A stretch of 64,000 nucleotides of DNA from JAXIPB01 sp045403155 (GTDB lineage: Bacteria; Actinomycetota; Actinomycetes; Mycobacteriales; Micromonosporaceae): the NCBI GenBank assembly GCA_045403155.1, contig JAXIPB010000146.1, positions 3,196 to 67,195 of the forward strand, read 5' to 3'. How positions within the stretch are numbered: the stretch's first letter is position 1; each line of letters begins with the position of its first letter. Made by a program: the position numbers and the translations under genes. The notes beneath the pieces were generated by a model. The model was not told where the DNA came from. It ran no database searches and saw nothing but the letters and a program-made list of their open reading frames with translations. Below are positions 32,542 through 40,570 of the stretch, one piece after another.

Positions 32542-33096
32542 GTGACGGCTGAGGTGCATGTGCTGACGAACGGCTATGTCGGCGATCGGGTCGCGAGCAC
32601 GGTCACGCTGATCCGCGACGGAGCGGCGTTGATCGTGGTCGATCCGGGGATGGTTGCCGACCGCGGCGCAATCCTCGATCCCCTCAGGGGGCTCGGCGTG
32701 GATCCGGCCGCGGTGACCGATGTGGTGCTCAGCCATCACCATCCGGACCACACGCTCAACGCGGCGCTCTTCCCTGGCGCCCGTGTACACGACTACATGG
32801 CGACCTACGAAGCCGATCTGTGGATCGACCGGGATGAGGACGAGTCGCGGCTCAGCGACTCGGTCCGGTTGCTGCGCACGCCCGGGCACTCGGCCGAGGA
32901 CATCAGCACCCTGGTCCAGACCGAGGCTGGACTCACCATCCTCACCCACCTGTGGTGGCACGCCGGCGGCCCGATCGAAGATCCGTACGCACCCGATCCC
33001 GCCCTGCTGGTGCGCTCGCGCGCCACGGTCCTCGCGCTCCAGCCGAGCTTGATCATTCCCGGGCATGGCGCACCGTTCGCTCCTCACGCCGAATAA
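32542..33096 (+). CDS. MBL-fold metallo-hydrolase
   Basis: About 184 residues. SHHHPDHTLNAALF contains the HxHxDH zinc motif; further ligands are likely in LLRTPGHSAEDI (His) and LIIPGHGAPFAP (His). It is a compact enzyme of the MBLAC1 / glyoxalase-II-like class, a hydrolase of thioesters, lactones or similar; the substrate is not readable. The GGGAGG at 32527-32532 touches an ATG at 32533 but lies nine bases before GTG 32542, so I prefer the latter. The gene is flanked by a family B element and, after 209 bp, by the secreted protein gene. Confidence 0.82.
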   Translation: MTAEVHVLTNGYVGDRVASTVTLIRDGAALIVVDPGMVADRGAILDPLRGLGVDPAAVTDVVLSHHHPDHTLNAALFPGARVHDYMATYEADLWIDRDEDESRLSDSVRLLRTPGHSAEDISTLVQTEAGLTILTHLWWHAGGPIEDPYAPDPALLVRSRATVLALQPSLIIPGHGAPFAPHAE

Positions 33097-33305
33097 CCGG
33101 CCAACCCGCCGATGTCGCGGCATATCGGATTTGACATGAGAGCCGCCTCGTTTCGCCGTATTTGACCGAGTACGTGTGACATCGCTCACTGTTGCGGCGG
33201 AGAAGTTGGGGCGGCGAGCCGGTCGAAGGCAGGGTCTTAGCCAGTGCGCCCGCCTCCGAGCGTACCGAGTGAATGAACCCCCTGTGAACCAGCCGAGGGA
33301 GCCCC

Positions 33306-33824
33306 GTGGTCGTCTCCCACCGCCGCGACGAACCGGTACGCCGCGCAACGTTTCGCGTCATCTCCGCCGTCGTCGTGGCCGGTGCGGGCCTCGGCCTGGC
33401 ATTGATTATCAACGATGCGGCGTCGCACAACGAGGCCGCCGCGACCCGAACCTCCGACACGGCCGCACGCAACATGCCGAGGCTTCCAATGCCCAGCGAG
33501 TTTCTCCTCGAGACCGCGACGCCAAGCCCCCAGGCGACGGTGCCGTCGACTCCGGCGCCGACAACCTCGGCGACGACCCCGCCCCTGGTCAACCCGGCAT
33601 CCGTGGCTTCCACCATGGTGTTGCCGCGCACCACCTCACGGGCGACCACGCCACCGAAGCCCGCCCCACCGAAGCCACCCGCGCCAGCACCGACCACGGC
33701 GGCACCGAGCCCTCAGCCGTCGCCAAGCGCGCCGCCGTCGCCGACTCCGTCGCCCTCCGCGCCGCCGCCCTCCCCAAGTCCGACGCCGACGCCCACCGCC
33801 GCGCCGACCTCGCCCCCGGCATAG
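33306..33824 (+). CDS. Secreted or membrane-anchored Pro/Thr/Ser-rich protein
   Basis: 172 residues. One membrane or signal helix at about residues 17-36 (RVISAVVVAGAGLGLALII). The rest is low complexity: from residue ~55 dominated by Pro, Thr, Ala and Ser, with PSPSAPPSPTPSPSAPPPS-type runs. No enzymatic motif is visible. It could be a wall-spanning tether or a glycosylated stalk. AGGGAG four bases before GTG 33306 supports the start. No partner is adjacent on the same strand. Confidence 0.6.
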   Translation: MVVSHRRDEPVRRATFRVISAVVVAGAGLGLALIINDAASHNEAAATRTSDTAARNMPRLPMPSEFLLETATPSPQATVPSTPAPTTSATTPPLVNPASVASTMVLPRTTSRATTPPKPAPPKPPAPAPTTAAPSPQPSPSAPPSPTPSPSAPPPSPSPTPTPTAAPTSPPA

Positions 33825-33860
33825 AGCACCGACCCGAGCACGACACCGTAGCCGGCCGGC

Positions 33861-33889
33861 GCCCATCCACCACCCAGTGTTGGATGGGC
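33861..33889. terminator. Hairpin between the secreted protein gene and clpC-type gene
   Basis: GCCCATCCA (33861-33869) pairs with TGGATGGGC (33881-33889), 9 bp with an 11-nt loop, followed by a C-rich run (a G run for the minus strand). It sits between two convergent genes and can serve both as a terminator. Confidence 0.65.
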
Positions 33890-33894
33890 CCCCC

Positions 33895-36516
33895 TCAGCG
33901 GGGTCGGACCTCGAAGGCCAATTGGTCCTCGCGCACATCCACATCAACGTGACTTCGCGGCGTCAGCTCGCCGCTGAGCACCATTGTGGAGAGTCGATTG
34001 TCGACCTCCCGCTGAATCGTGCGGCGCATGGGGCGCGCACCGAACTCCGGCTCATAACCGCGCTCGGCGATCCAGTCGATCGCGGCCGGAGTGAACTCAA
34101 CGCTGACGTCCTGCGCGTGCAGGCGCCGTCGGGTCTCGGAGAGCATCAGCTCAGTGATCTGGCGCAGTTGCTCGAGTTCGAGGCGCTGGAAGATGATGAC
34201 CTCGTCGATGCGATTGAGAAACTCGGGCCGGAACTGCTCGCGCAGCCGGCGCATCAGCTGTTCGCGCAGCGCCGGGTCTGTCTGCGCGCCTGCGGACGGC
34301 TCGCTTCCGGCCGTGCCGGCGCGGTTGCCACGTTGATCGCCTGCGGCGCTGTTGCCACGTTGATCGCCTGCGGCGAAGCCGAGCTGCTGACGGTGCCCGG
34401 CGATGAGATCGGAGCCGACGTTGCTGGTCATGATGAGGACGGCGTTCTTGAAATTGACGGTCCGCCCTTGGCTGTCGGTGAGACGCCCATCGTCGAGGAT
34501 CTGGAGCAGGATGTTGAACACGTCCTGGTGGGCCTTCTCGATCTCGTCGAGCAGGACCACGGAGTACGGGCGCCGGCGAACGGCCTCGGTGAGCTGTCCC
34601 GCCTCCTCATACCCCACGTACCCCGGTGGTGCGCCGACCAGTCGGCTGGTCATGTGCCGCTCCTGGAACTCGCTCATGTCCAGGCGCACCATCCGGTCCC
34701 GATCCCCGAACAGCGCCTCGGCCAGCGCCCGGGCCAGCTCCGTCTTCCCCACTCCGGTCGGGCCGAGGAAGAGGAAGCTGCCGACGGGTCGGTTGGGATC
34801 CGCCATACCCGCCCGCGATCGGCGCACCGCGTCGGCCACCGCGACCACCGCCTCGTCTTGGCCCACGACGCGCTCGTGCAGGTTGCGCTCCAGCCGCAGC
34901 AGGCGTTCCCGTTCCTCCTCGGTCAGCTGGCTTACCGGGATCCCAGTCGCCCGGGACACCACCTCCGCGATGTCGCCGACCTCGACGACGGGCGCGCTCG
35001 AGTCGCCGTTGCGGGCCGGCTCCAGCCGTTTGCGAACCTCGGTCATCTCGTCGCGGATCGCCGACGCGCGCTCGTACTGTTCGTCCGCGACCGCCTGTTC
35101 CTTGTCGCGGTGCATTTGCTCCAGCATTTGTTCGACCTCGCGGCGCGCCGCCGCGGGGGCGCCGACGCGCAGCCTGACCCGGGCGCCGGCCTGGTCAATG
35201 AGGTCGATCGCCTTGTCCGGCAGGAACCGGTCGGCGATGTAGCGGTCGGCCAACTCCGCCGCGGCGACGAGCGCCTCGTCGGTGAACCGGACCTGATGGT
35301 GCGCCTCGTAGCCGTCGCGTAGCCCGTGAAGCATGGCGACCGTGTCCTCGACGCTGGGCTCGGGCACGAGAATCGGCTGGAAACGACGGGCCAGGGCGGC
35401 GTCCTTCTCGATGGTGCCCCGGTATTCGTTAAGGGTGGTGGCACCGACCACCCGCAACTCGCCTCGGGACAGTGCCGGTTTGAGCATGTTGCTGGCGTCC
35501 ATGCCGCCCTCGGATCCGACGGAGCCTGCCCCGACCAGCGTGTGTATTTCGTCGAGGAACACGATGAGCTCGTCGCTGTTCGCACGAACCTCGTCGATCA
35601 CCCGCTTGAGCCGCTCCTCGAAGTCGCCCCGGAAGCGGGTTCCGGCGACCAGGCCGGCGAGGTCGAGTTCGACCACTCGTTTGCCGGTGAGCGTTTGCGG
35701 CACATCGCCTTCGACGATGCGCTGGGCGATACCCTCCACAATGGCCGTCTTACCGACACCGGCCTCGCCGATGAGGACGGGATTGTTCTTCGATCGGCGC
35801 GAGAGCACCTCGACCGCCTGCTCGATCTCGTTCTCACGGCCCACCACCGGTTCGAGCTTTCCGTCGCGCGCCAGCGCCGTCAGGTCCTGTCCATACTGGT
35901 CGAGGGTCGCCGTGTTCGTGGACCGACCGCTGGCCGGGCCGGCGGGTGCGGCGGGCGAGGCCTCGCGGGCCGCCCGCAGGGAGTCGGGCGCCACTCGGCC
36001 CTCGGCCAGCATCCGACCGGCGGGCGTGTCGGGGTTGACCGAGAGCGCCATCAGTATGTGCTCCGGGCCGATGTACGACGACGCGCTCGCTCGGGATATT
36101 TGGTGTGCCTGAAGCAGCGCGCGCTTGGTGCCCGGCGTCAGCGTGAGCCCCAACTCCTGCGGCGGCCGCGCGTCGGCGGCGCGTTCGCCGGCCGCACTAT
36201 TGCCGGCGGGCTGGGCCTGCTCCAGCTGGACCAGCAGTGCGTCCGGGTCGGCGCCGGCGCGCCGTACCATCGCTCGCATCCCTTCCCGACGCAGCGCCGC
36301 CCACAATAGATGGTCGGTGTCGATGTCAGCGGCGCCCAGTTCGGTCGCCCGTTGGGCGGCCTCGACCACCAGGTCCCGCGCCTCCGCGCTCATCAGCTTG
36401 CCGATATCGACCCGGTACACCGGCCGCTGAGTCTCGGAGGCGCGAAAGAGCCGGGCTATCAGGTCGTCCCAGGAGGCGGGGCCCTTCTCCCCAGTGCCGT
36501 CGCGTCCGTTGGCCAT
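33895..36516 (-). CDS. ClpC/ClpB-type AAA+ unfoldase (Clp ATPase) with a repeat insertion
   Basis: 873 residues. An N-terminal Clp-N domain with two repeats (AQRATELGAADIDTDHLLWAALRREG, then AHQISRASASSYIGPEHILMALS), D1 AAA+ (Walker A GEAGVGKTAIV, Walker B ELIVFLDEIHTLVGAG), a middle UVR-like coiled region (YERASAIRDEM), D2 AAA+ (GPTGVGKTELARALAE, SVVLLDEIEKAH) and a C-terminal small domain. The layout is ClpC-like: unfolding of substrates for ClpP. Between the D2 sensor-1 and the RPEFLNRIDE motif there is a ~30-residue insertion with two AAGDQRGN-like repeats. I see no second Clp gene here; a housekeeping clpC would lie elsewhere, so this may be a paralogue. Confidence 0.85.
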   Translation of the reverse strand: MANGRDGTGEKGPASWDDLIARLFRASETQRPVYRVDIGKLMSAEARDLVVEAAQRATELGAADIDTDHLLWAALRREGMRAMVRRAGADPDALLVQLEQAQPAGNSAAGERAADARPPQELGLTLTPGTKRALLQAHQISRASASSYIGPEHILMALSVNPDTPAGRMLAEGRVAPDSLRAAREASPAAPAGPASGRSTNTATLDQYGQDLTALARDGKLEPVVGRENEIEQAVEVLSRRSKNNPVLIGEAGVGKTAIVEGIAQRIVEGDVPQTLTGKRVVELDLAGLVAGTRFRGDFEERLKRVIDEVRANSDELIVFLDEIHTLVGAGSVGSEGGMDASNMLKPALSRGELRVVGATTLNEYRGTIEKDAALARRFQPILVPEPSVEDTVAMLHGLRDGYEAHHQVRFTDEALVAAAELADRYIADRFLPDKAIDLIDQAGARVRLRVGAPAAARREVEQMLEQMHRDKEQAVADEQYERASAIRDEMTEVRKRLEPARNGDSSAPVVEVGDIAEVVSRATGIPVSQLTEEERERLLRLERNLHERVVGQDEAVVAVADAVRRSRAGMADPNRPVGSFLFLGPTGVGKTELARALAEALFGDRDRMVRLDMSEFQERHMTSRLVGAPPGYVGYEEAGQLTEAVRRRPYSVVLLDEIEKAHQDVFNILLQILDDGRLTDSQGRTVNFKNAVLIMTSNVGSDLIAGHRQQLGFAAGDQRGNSAAGDQRGNRAGTAGSEPSAGAQTDPALREQLMRRLREQFRPEFLNRIDEVIIFQRLELEQLRQITELMLSETRRRLHAQDVSVEFTPAAIDWIAERGYEPEFGARPMRRTIQREVDNRLSTMVLSGELTPRSHVDVDVREDQLAFEVRPR
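34324..34375. repeat. Two 27-bp tandem units inside the Clp gene
   Basis: A 25-bp core (GTTGCCACGTTGATCGCCTG then CGGCG on the plus strand) occurs at 34324-34348 and again at 34351-34375, with a 27-bp period. They encode the repeated GDQRGN part of the insertion in the second AAA+ domain. A related stretch (GTTGATCGCCTCCGGCGA) is at 49133-49150 in a non-coding or 5' region, so the motif may be a dispersed sequence. Confidence 0.75.
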
Positions 36517-36534
36517 GGCTACCCCATCCGAGAC

Positions 36535-37164
36535 TCACTCGTGGATCAGCGGCGTATCGACCAGGTGTTCGGCGATGAACCACACCTGCATCTCGTTCGT
36601 GGGCAGGACGCCGCTGGAGAGCAGATCATTCGTACCGGCGTCGCCGTTGTCATCAGTGGTGGAGATCGCGTCGCGCACCTTGGTGATGACTATTTCGTGC
36701 GCCTCGAGCAGTCGAGACAGCATCGCCGGAACTTCCTCAACGCCGTTGGGCGCGCGCGGGACCGTCGTTATCTCGGCGACGTGCCTGGGGTCTCCGACCG
36801 CGACGCCGCCCAGTGTCTGAACCCGCTCGGCGATCTCATCGATCAACTTCAGCTGCTCCTCGGCGTGCTTGTCGAGCAACAAATGCAGCTGGTAGAAGGT
36901 CATTCCGCGCATCAGCCAATGGTGTTTCTTGTAGAGGGCGTAGAGGATCTGTGAGTCGGCCAGAATTCGGTTGAGCAGTTGGCACGACTGCGCTCGCGTC
37001 TCGAAGCTCAGGGCGATCGGCAGCAGCCGCAGCTTCCCGAACTCCTGGATCTCCACGCTGTCCTGATGAAGCAGCGGCTGGCTCCGCCCGCCATTGCCCT
37101 GAAATAGATGCTCGTACCGTCCCCGTACGCGTTGCTTCTCGGCCTTGCTTGTCGTGGCTGGCAT
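36535..37164 (-). CDS. Dps-family ferritin-like DNA-protecting protein
   Basis: About 209 residues. The Dps four-helix signature is KKHHWLMRGMTFYQLHLLLDKHAEEQ, followed by LIDEIAERVQTLGG, giving the His, Asp and Glu residues of the intersubunit ferroxidase site. It has an N-terminal extension of ~35 residues that may contact DNA. The family oxidises Fe(II) with H2O2 and stores iron. GGAGGGAG upstream fixes the ATG at 37164, so the frame open to 37407 is not used. Divergent from the gene at 37380. Adjacent to the Clp and desaturase genes on the same strand. Confidence 0.9.
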   Translation of the reverse strand: MPATTSKAEKQRVRGRYEHLFQGNGGRSQPLLHQDSVEIQEFGKLRLLPIALSFETRAQSCQLLNRILADSQILYALYKKHHWLMRGMTFYQLHLLLDKHAEEQLKLIDEIAERVQTLGGVAVGDPRHVAEITTVPRAPNGVEEVPAMLSRLLEAHEIVITKVRDAISTTDDNGDAGTNDLLSSGVLPTNEMQVWFIAEHLVDTPLIHE

Positions 37165-37379
37165 TGCTCTCCCTCCGTCGTGTGCCTCCCTCATGTGCCT
37201 CCGCGTCAATCGTTGCGCTGGTTCGCGCGGGACGTCGGGAAACACGCAAAGCCGCGCTCGGGGGCGAGCGGGCCGCGTTCCCGGTCGCGTTTGCCGGTCG
37301 TGTTTCCCGGGTCGCCGGACGAGCGATGGCGCGGGTGGTAATTTCGTCGAGTTGCCATCCCTCGAGAGGATGGGCGCTA

Positions 37380-37622
37380 ATGAGTGCCGACAATCAAGAG
37401 ATCGCACTGCGCGAAGAGCTTCGCGGCGTCGAGGAGCAACTGGCCGACCTACGGCGGACGGCGGTGGAGTTGCGGGAGCAGATCGGCGAGCGTTCGTATG
37501 GGCCGACCGATCCGGCGGAAATGGCCACCGTGATCACCGCCGCGGAGGAACAGGAGGCGTTGGTCGGTCTGCTCGAGGGTCGGCGAGCTGAGCTACTGCG
37601 GCGGCTGAGCGAGGCGTCCTGA
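37380..37622 (+). CDS. Small coiled-coil protein of unknown function
   Basis: 80 residues, rich in Glu, Arg and Leu, with two predicted helices: EEQLADLRRTAVELREQIGER and TAAEEQEALVGLLEGRRAELLRRL; a coiled coil is likely. No known enzymatic domain. GAGAGGA nine bases before ATG 37380 supports the start. The gene sits between divergent dps and the convergent desaturase gene, ending six bp from the stop of the latter. I do not recognise a family. Confidence 0.6.
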   Translation: MSADNQEIALREELRGVEEQLADLRRTAVELREQIGERSYGPTDPAEMATVITAAEEQEALVGLLEGRRAELLRRLSEAS

Positions 37623-37628
37623 GGTCGA

Positions 37629-38579
37629 TCAGGCGACGGAACGGTTCGCCTTCGCCGCCTGCAGCTTGTCGCGCCTCTCGGTGAATCGGGTCGCCGACTG
37701 ATCGAGTTCGGCCATGAACGCGGCGAGCTCGTCACGGGCCTTTTCGCCATCGGCGGAGAGGCCGTTGAGGTCAGACACCCCGAGGTTGCGCAGCACCGGC
37801 GTCACGACCTCGTCGTGGTGGATTCGCAGGTCGTAGATTCCGGCCATCGCGATCTGGACCGACTTGCGGCCGAAGTTCTCGATCCCGTGACCGGGCATCT
37901 GGAACGTCGTGACGACCTCGTGGACCGCCCGCATCGCCTCATTCGGAGCAAGTTCGAACGCGGCCCCGAGCAGGTTGCGGTAGAAGACCATGTGTAGGTT
38001 CTCGTCCGCCGCCACCCGCGCGAGCAGTTGATCACAGAGGGGATCCCCGCTGATTCGTCCGGTGTTGCGATGCGCGACCCGCGTGGCGAGTTCCTGGAAC
38101 GACACGTACGCGATGCCGTGCAGGGCGCTGTCGTCGGCGTACGCGTTGGTGAATCCAGCCGTCATGTGAGTCATGCGGGCCCGCTCAAGGGCCACGGGGT
38201 CGACCGCTCGGGTAGCCAACAGGTAGTCGCGAATGGCGATTCCGTGCCGCCCCTCCTCGGCGGTCCACCGGTGCACCCAGGTGCCCCACGCTCCGTCACG
38301 ACCGAAGAGCGTGGCGATCTCGTGGTGGTAGCTCGGCAGGTTGTCCTCGGTCAAAAGGTTCACGATCAAGGAGGTCCGGGCGACGTCGGACAGCGCCGAC
38401 TGGTCCGGTGCCCACGCCTCGCCACCGAGGACGCCGTCGTAGTCGGTGCCCTGACTCCACGGCACATACTCGTGCGGAAACCACTCCTTGGCCATCGACA
38501 GGTGCCGGTTCAGGTTGGTCTCGACGACCTGTTCCAACTCGCGGAGCAGGTCGGTCGTCGACAGTCGGTCGGCGGTCAC
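37629..38579 (-). CDS. Acyl-ACP desaturase (ferritin-like di-iron)
   Basis: About 316 residues. The two ExxH motifs of soluble stearoyl-ACP-type desaturases are seen as EEGRH (near residues 108-112) and DENLH, with additional Glu ligands in TEDNLPSYHHEI. These bind the di-iron centre that inserts a cis double bond into an acyl chain on ACP. This matches the DesA1/DesA2 class. GTG 38579 has GGAG five bases upstream; frames extending upstream are repeated VTY-type sequence of the operator region. Regulation by a TetR/GntR-type fatty-acid regulator is suggested by the dyad at 38604-38630. Confidence 0.9.
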   Translation of the reverse strand: MTADRLSTTDLLRELEQVVETNLNRHLSMAKEWFPHEYVPWSQGTDYDGVLGGEAWAPDQSALSDVARTSLIVNLLTEDNLPSYHHEIATLFGRDGAWGTWVHRWTAEEGRHGIAIRDYLLATRAVDPVALERARMTHMTAGFTNAYADDSALHGIAYVSFQELATRVAHRNTGRISGDPLCDQLLARVAADENLHMVFYRNLLGAAFELAPNEAMRAVHEVVTTFQMPGHGIENFGRKSVQIAMAGIYDLRIHHDEVVTPVLRNLGVSDLNGLSADGEKARDELAAFMAELDQSATRFTERRDKLQAAKANRSVA

Positions 38580-38603
38580 GGCAACTCCATCCGTACAGTT
38601 GGT

Positions 38604-38630
38604 TACGCAACCGTAGGTTACGGTAGCGTA
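38604..38630. promoter_or_regulatory. Near-perfect 27-bp dyad upstream of the desaturase gene
   Basis: Outer arms TACGC (38604-38608) and GCGTA (38626-38630), inner arms ACCGTA (38610-38615) and TACGGT (38619-38624), with a 3-bp centre. 22 of 27 positions are symmetric. It begins 25 bp upstream of the GTG start. It looks like a TetR-family operator for a fatty-acid regulator, which is inference. No cognate regulator gene is adjacent. Confidence 0.65.
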
Positions 38631-38766
38631 GGTAAGTCTTAGTGTATCCCGACCCGGATCCCGTGTCTCCGCCGGATAGGGACGTTGGTCACGCTCGTCG
38701 GGGGCAAGGAGGTTCACCCCTCGCGCCGGCAGGAGTGCCAGCGCGGCTCCGGTCCGCTCGCCCGCC

Positions 38767-38844
38767 GCCCTGCTGCTCGTCTCCCATGACCGGCGCCTGC
38801 TCGACGCCATCCACCTAACCCCGACAGTTCGACAGACCGGGTAA
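38767..38844 (+). pseudogene. Possible remnant of an ABC-F ATPase C-terminus
   Basis: In frame from 38767 the DNA reads ALLLVSHDRRLLDAIHLT and ends at TAA (38842-38844). LLLVSHDRRLLDAI matches the H-loop region of ABC-F proteins (VSHDRxFL). Nothing upstream in frame resembles the Walker B or signature regions, and there is no ribosome site. It is therefore a decayed fragment or a coincidence. It lies in the 331-bp gap between the desaturase and DUF3068 genes; the rest of that gap holds only the desaturase operator. Confidence 0.4.
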
Positions 38845-38910
38845 TGGCTCCGCGCTGAGCTGATCGAACTACAGTCAAGCTGAGTATCGCGGCTGACTCG
38901 GGGGGCAGAC

Positions 38911-40053
38911 ATGCGATCAAAACCGGCAGCGGGGTGGGGCATCGGACTCGTCGTGCTCGGTGTTCTGAGCCTGGCGGCCGCCGCGGTGCTCGCGTGGGTC
39001 GTCGTGCCCGACCGCAAGCAGATGCCGTCCGATACGGACACCACGCGCCAGTTCACCGGCACCGCGAAGGTGCTGCTCAATCCCCAGGCGCTCGCGGCCG
39101 GCGATCCACGTGGCGCATTACTCACGAACGTACCGATCACCGCGCAGCGCACCGTCAAGGCGGTGGCCACCGACGGCGACTCGGCTCAGGTTTCCGATAC
39201 CCGCGTGCTGAGTACCGCCGACGGGCAGCGGCTCGGCGGCACCGAGGCGACCTACGCGGTGGATCGGAAGTCGCTGGAGGCAGCGACAGACTACCCATCC
39301 ACCTGGACCGTCACACCGCACCAGGGCCTCACCGTCAGCTGGCCGATCGGCGCGAAGCAGCAGGACTACACCGGGTGGGTCAACGAGACCAAGAAGACCA
39401 CCCCGCTCAAGTACATCCGGCAGGAATCGAAGGCGGGACTGACAACCAACGTCTACCAGGCGGACACCCAAGCAGCACCGATCACCGACGAACAGGTGTT
39501 GGGGGCGTTGCCCAGGGCGCTACCGGCGAATGCGCTTACGGGCCTCGCCAGCGGGCTGCCGATTCCGGCGGAAGCGAAGGCACAACTGGCCCAGCTCCTG
39601 GCTAGCCTGCCCGACCCCGTACCGCTGACCTACACGCACGAATTGACGTCGACGTACTGGGTCGAACCCACGACCGGGCTCGTTGTGGATACGCAGCGGG
39701 AAGAGATTCGCCGCGCCGGTCTCGGGCTCCCGAGTGGCGGGGCGGTCGCCGCGGTGCCGATCTACGACGTCGCCACAACCTTCACGGAGCAGAGCGTCAA
39801 CGACGCGGTGGCCGACGCGAACGACGCCAAGGACTCGATCAACCTGTACGGCCGGACGCTTCCACTGGTGCTGCTCATCCTCGGTCTGATCGCGCTGATC
39901 CTCGGTGCGGTGCTACTGATCGCGAGCCGCTCCGGCGCCGGGCGAGCCGCGCCCGTCGCCGCAGGTGCGCCCACCGAGCCGCCGCAGGGTGGGCCGCCGC
40001 AGGGTGGGCCGCCGCAGGATCCGCCCGGCTCACCCGCCGGGCCGTCCCAATAA
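38911..40053 (+). CDS. DUF3068 membrane protein
   Basis: 380 residues. One membrane helix at the N-terminus (GIGLVVLGVLSLAAAAVLAWVVV), a large external domain of ~280 residues, a second helix near the C-terminus (TLPLVLLILGLIALILGAVLLIA), and a Pro/Gly/Gln tail. This is the DUF3068 architecture (family also called porin PorA in some databases). The external part shows FTGTAKVLLNP, then TYAVDRKSLEA, then YTHELTSTYWVEPTTGLVVDT, which are typical. The function is uncertain. GGGGGG about six bases before the ATG supports the start. The tail codes for PPQGG repeats produced by a 15-bp DNA repeat. Confidence 0.85.
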   Translation: MRSKPAAGWGIGLVVLGVLSLAAAAVLAWVVVPDRKQMPSDTDTTRQFTGTAKVLLNPQALAAGDPRGALLTNVPITAQRTVKAVATDGDSAQVSDTRVLSTADGQRLGGTEATYAVDRKSLEAATDYPSTWTVTPHQGLTVSWPIGAKQQDYTGWVNETKKTTPLKYIRQESKAGLTTNVYQADTQAAPITDEQVLGALPRALPANALTGLASGLPIPAEAKAQLAQLLASLPDPVPLTYTHELTSTYWVEPTTGLVVDTQREEIRRAGLGLPSGGAVAAVPIYDVATTFTEQSVNDAVADANDAKDSINLYGRTLPLVLLILGLIALILGAVLLIASRSGAGRAAPVAAGAPTEPPQGGPPQGGPPQDPPGSPAGPSQ

Positions 40054-40063
40054 GAACCCCACT

Positions 40064-40177
40064 GTGACTTACGCCGCGGTGACCTACGCCGCGGTGACCT
40101 ACGCCGCGGTCGCCGCGGTGAGGTACGCCGCGGTGAGGTACGGCACAGTGAGGTACGGCACAGTGAAGACCGCCACA
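40064..40177. repeat. 15-bp minisatellite after the DUF3068 gene
   Basis: Seven 15-bp units plus one 9-bp unit: GTGACTTACGCCGCG (40064), GTGACCTACGCCGCG (40079 and 40094), GTCGCCGCG (40109), GTGAGGTACGCCGCG (40118), GTGAGGTACGGCACA (40133 and 40148), GTGAAGACCGCCACA (40163). It could encode VTYAA-type pentapeptides (open to TGA 40187-40189) but has no ribosome site. The rest of the gap to 40282 shows nothing. The pattern resembles the desaturase operator region at 38590-38640. Confidence 0.85.
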
Positions 40178-40282
40178 GTCCACCGTTGACGCACGGGTAC
40201 GGATGTACGCCCGTCTATGTGGGCTGGCGAAGAATCGGTGAATGGACGATGTGGACGTCCACCGGGGTGGATCGGTGGCCGG

Positions 40283-40570
40283 TCAGCCGATCTGATCGCT
40301 CACCGCGAACTGGACCGAGCCGCCTGGGTCGACGGCGACGTCGAGTTCTTTGTCGTCGAGGATCGTTGCGGCCTGCGAGTCGAGGAATACGCGAGCACCA
40401 CCCGAGGCGTCGACCACCTGGTCGCCATCCATTGGCTCGGGTACCAGGCTTAGCGTGAGCGAACCCTCCGACGCGTCCGACGCGATGCGCAGCCCCGCGC
40501 CCTCGGGAACCTCCTGCTGGGAGGTGATGTCGCGGATCGCCGATGCGGCACTGTCAGTTACTGCAAGCAT
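40283..40570 (-). CDS. HesB/IscA-like protein lacking the cluster cysteines
   Basis: 95 residues. The fold pattern of A-type Fe-S carriers is present (MLAVTDSAASAIRDI, GLRIASDASEGSLTLSL, ARVFLDSQAATILDDKELDV) but there is no cysteine at all, where true IscA/ErpA have three. It therefore cannot carry a cluster as IscA does. Similar cysteine-free forms are common in actinobacteria and their function is not known to me. GGGGAG seven to eight bases before the ATG at 40570 supports the start. Convergent with DUF3068; its promoter region is shared with the DUF4193 gene (228-bp divergent gap). Confidence 0.85.
   Translation of the reverse strand: MLAVTDSAASAIRDITSQQEVPEGAGLRIASDASEGSLTLSLVPEPMDGDQVVDASGGARVFLDSQAATILDDKELDVAVDPGGSVQFAVSDQIG

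Noticed and set aside
33415..35322. Long open frame of about 635 codons on the plus strand opposite the Clp gene, with further long frames opposite zwf, ndh, gnd and the sulfatase
   Set aside because: These are antisense shadows produced by high GC content. The sense frames carry clear family motifs and ribosome sites, whereas the antisense products are low-complexity and Arg-rich.
40064..40189. A small ORF of VTYAA-type pentapeptide repeats
   Set aside because: There is no ribosome site, and the reading frame follows trivially from a 15-bp repeat. Kept as a repeat only.
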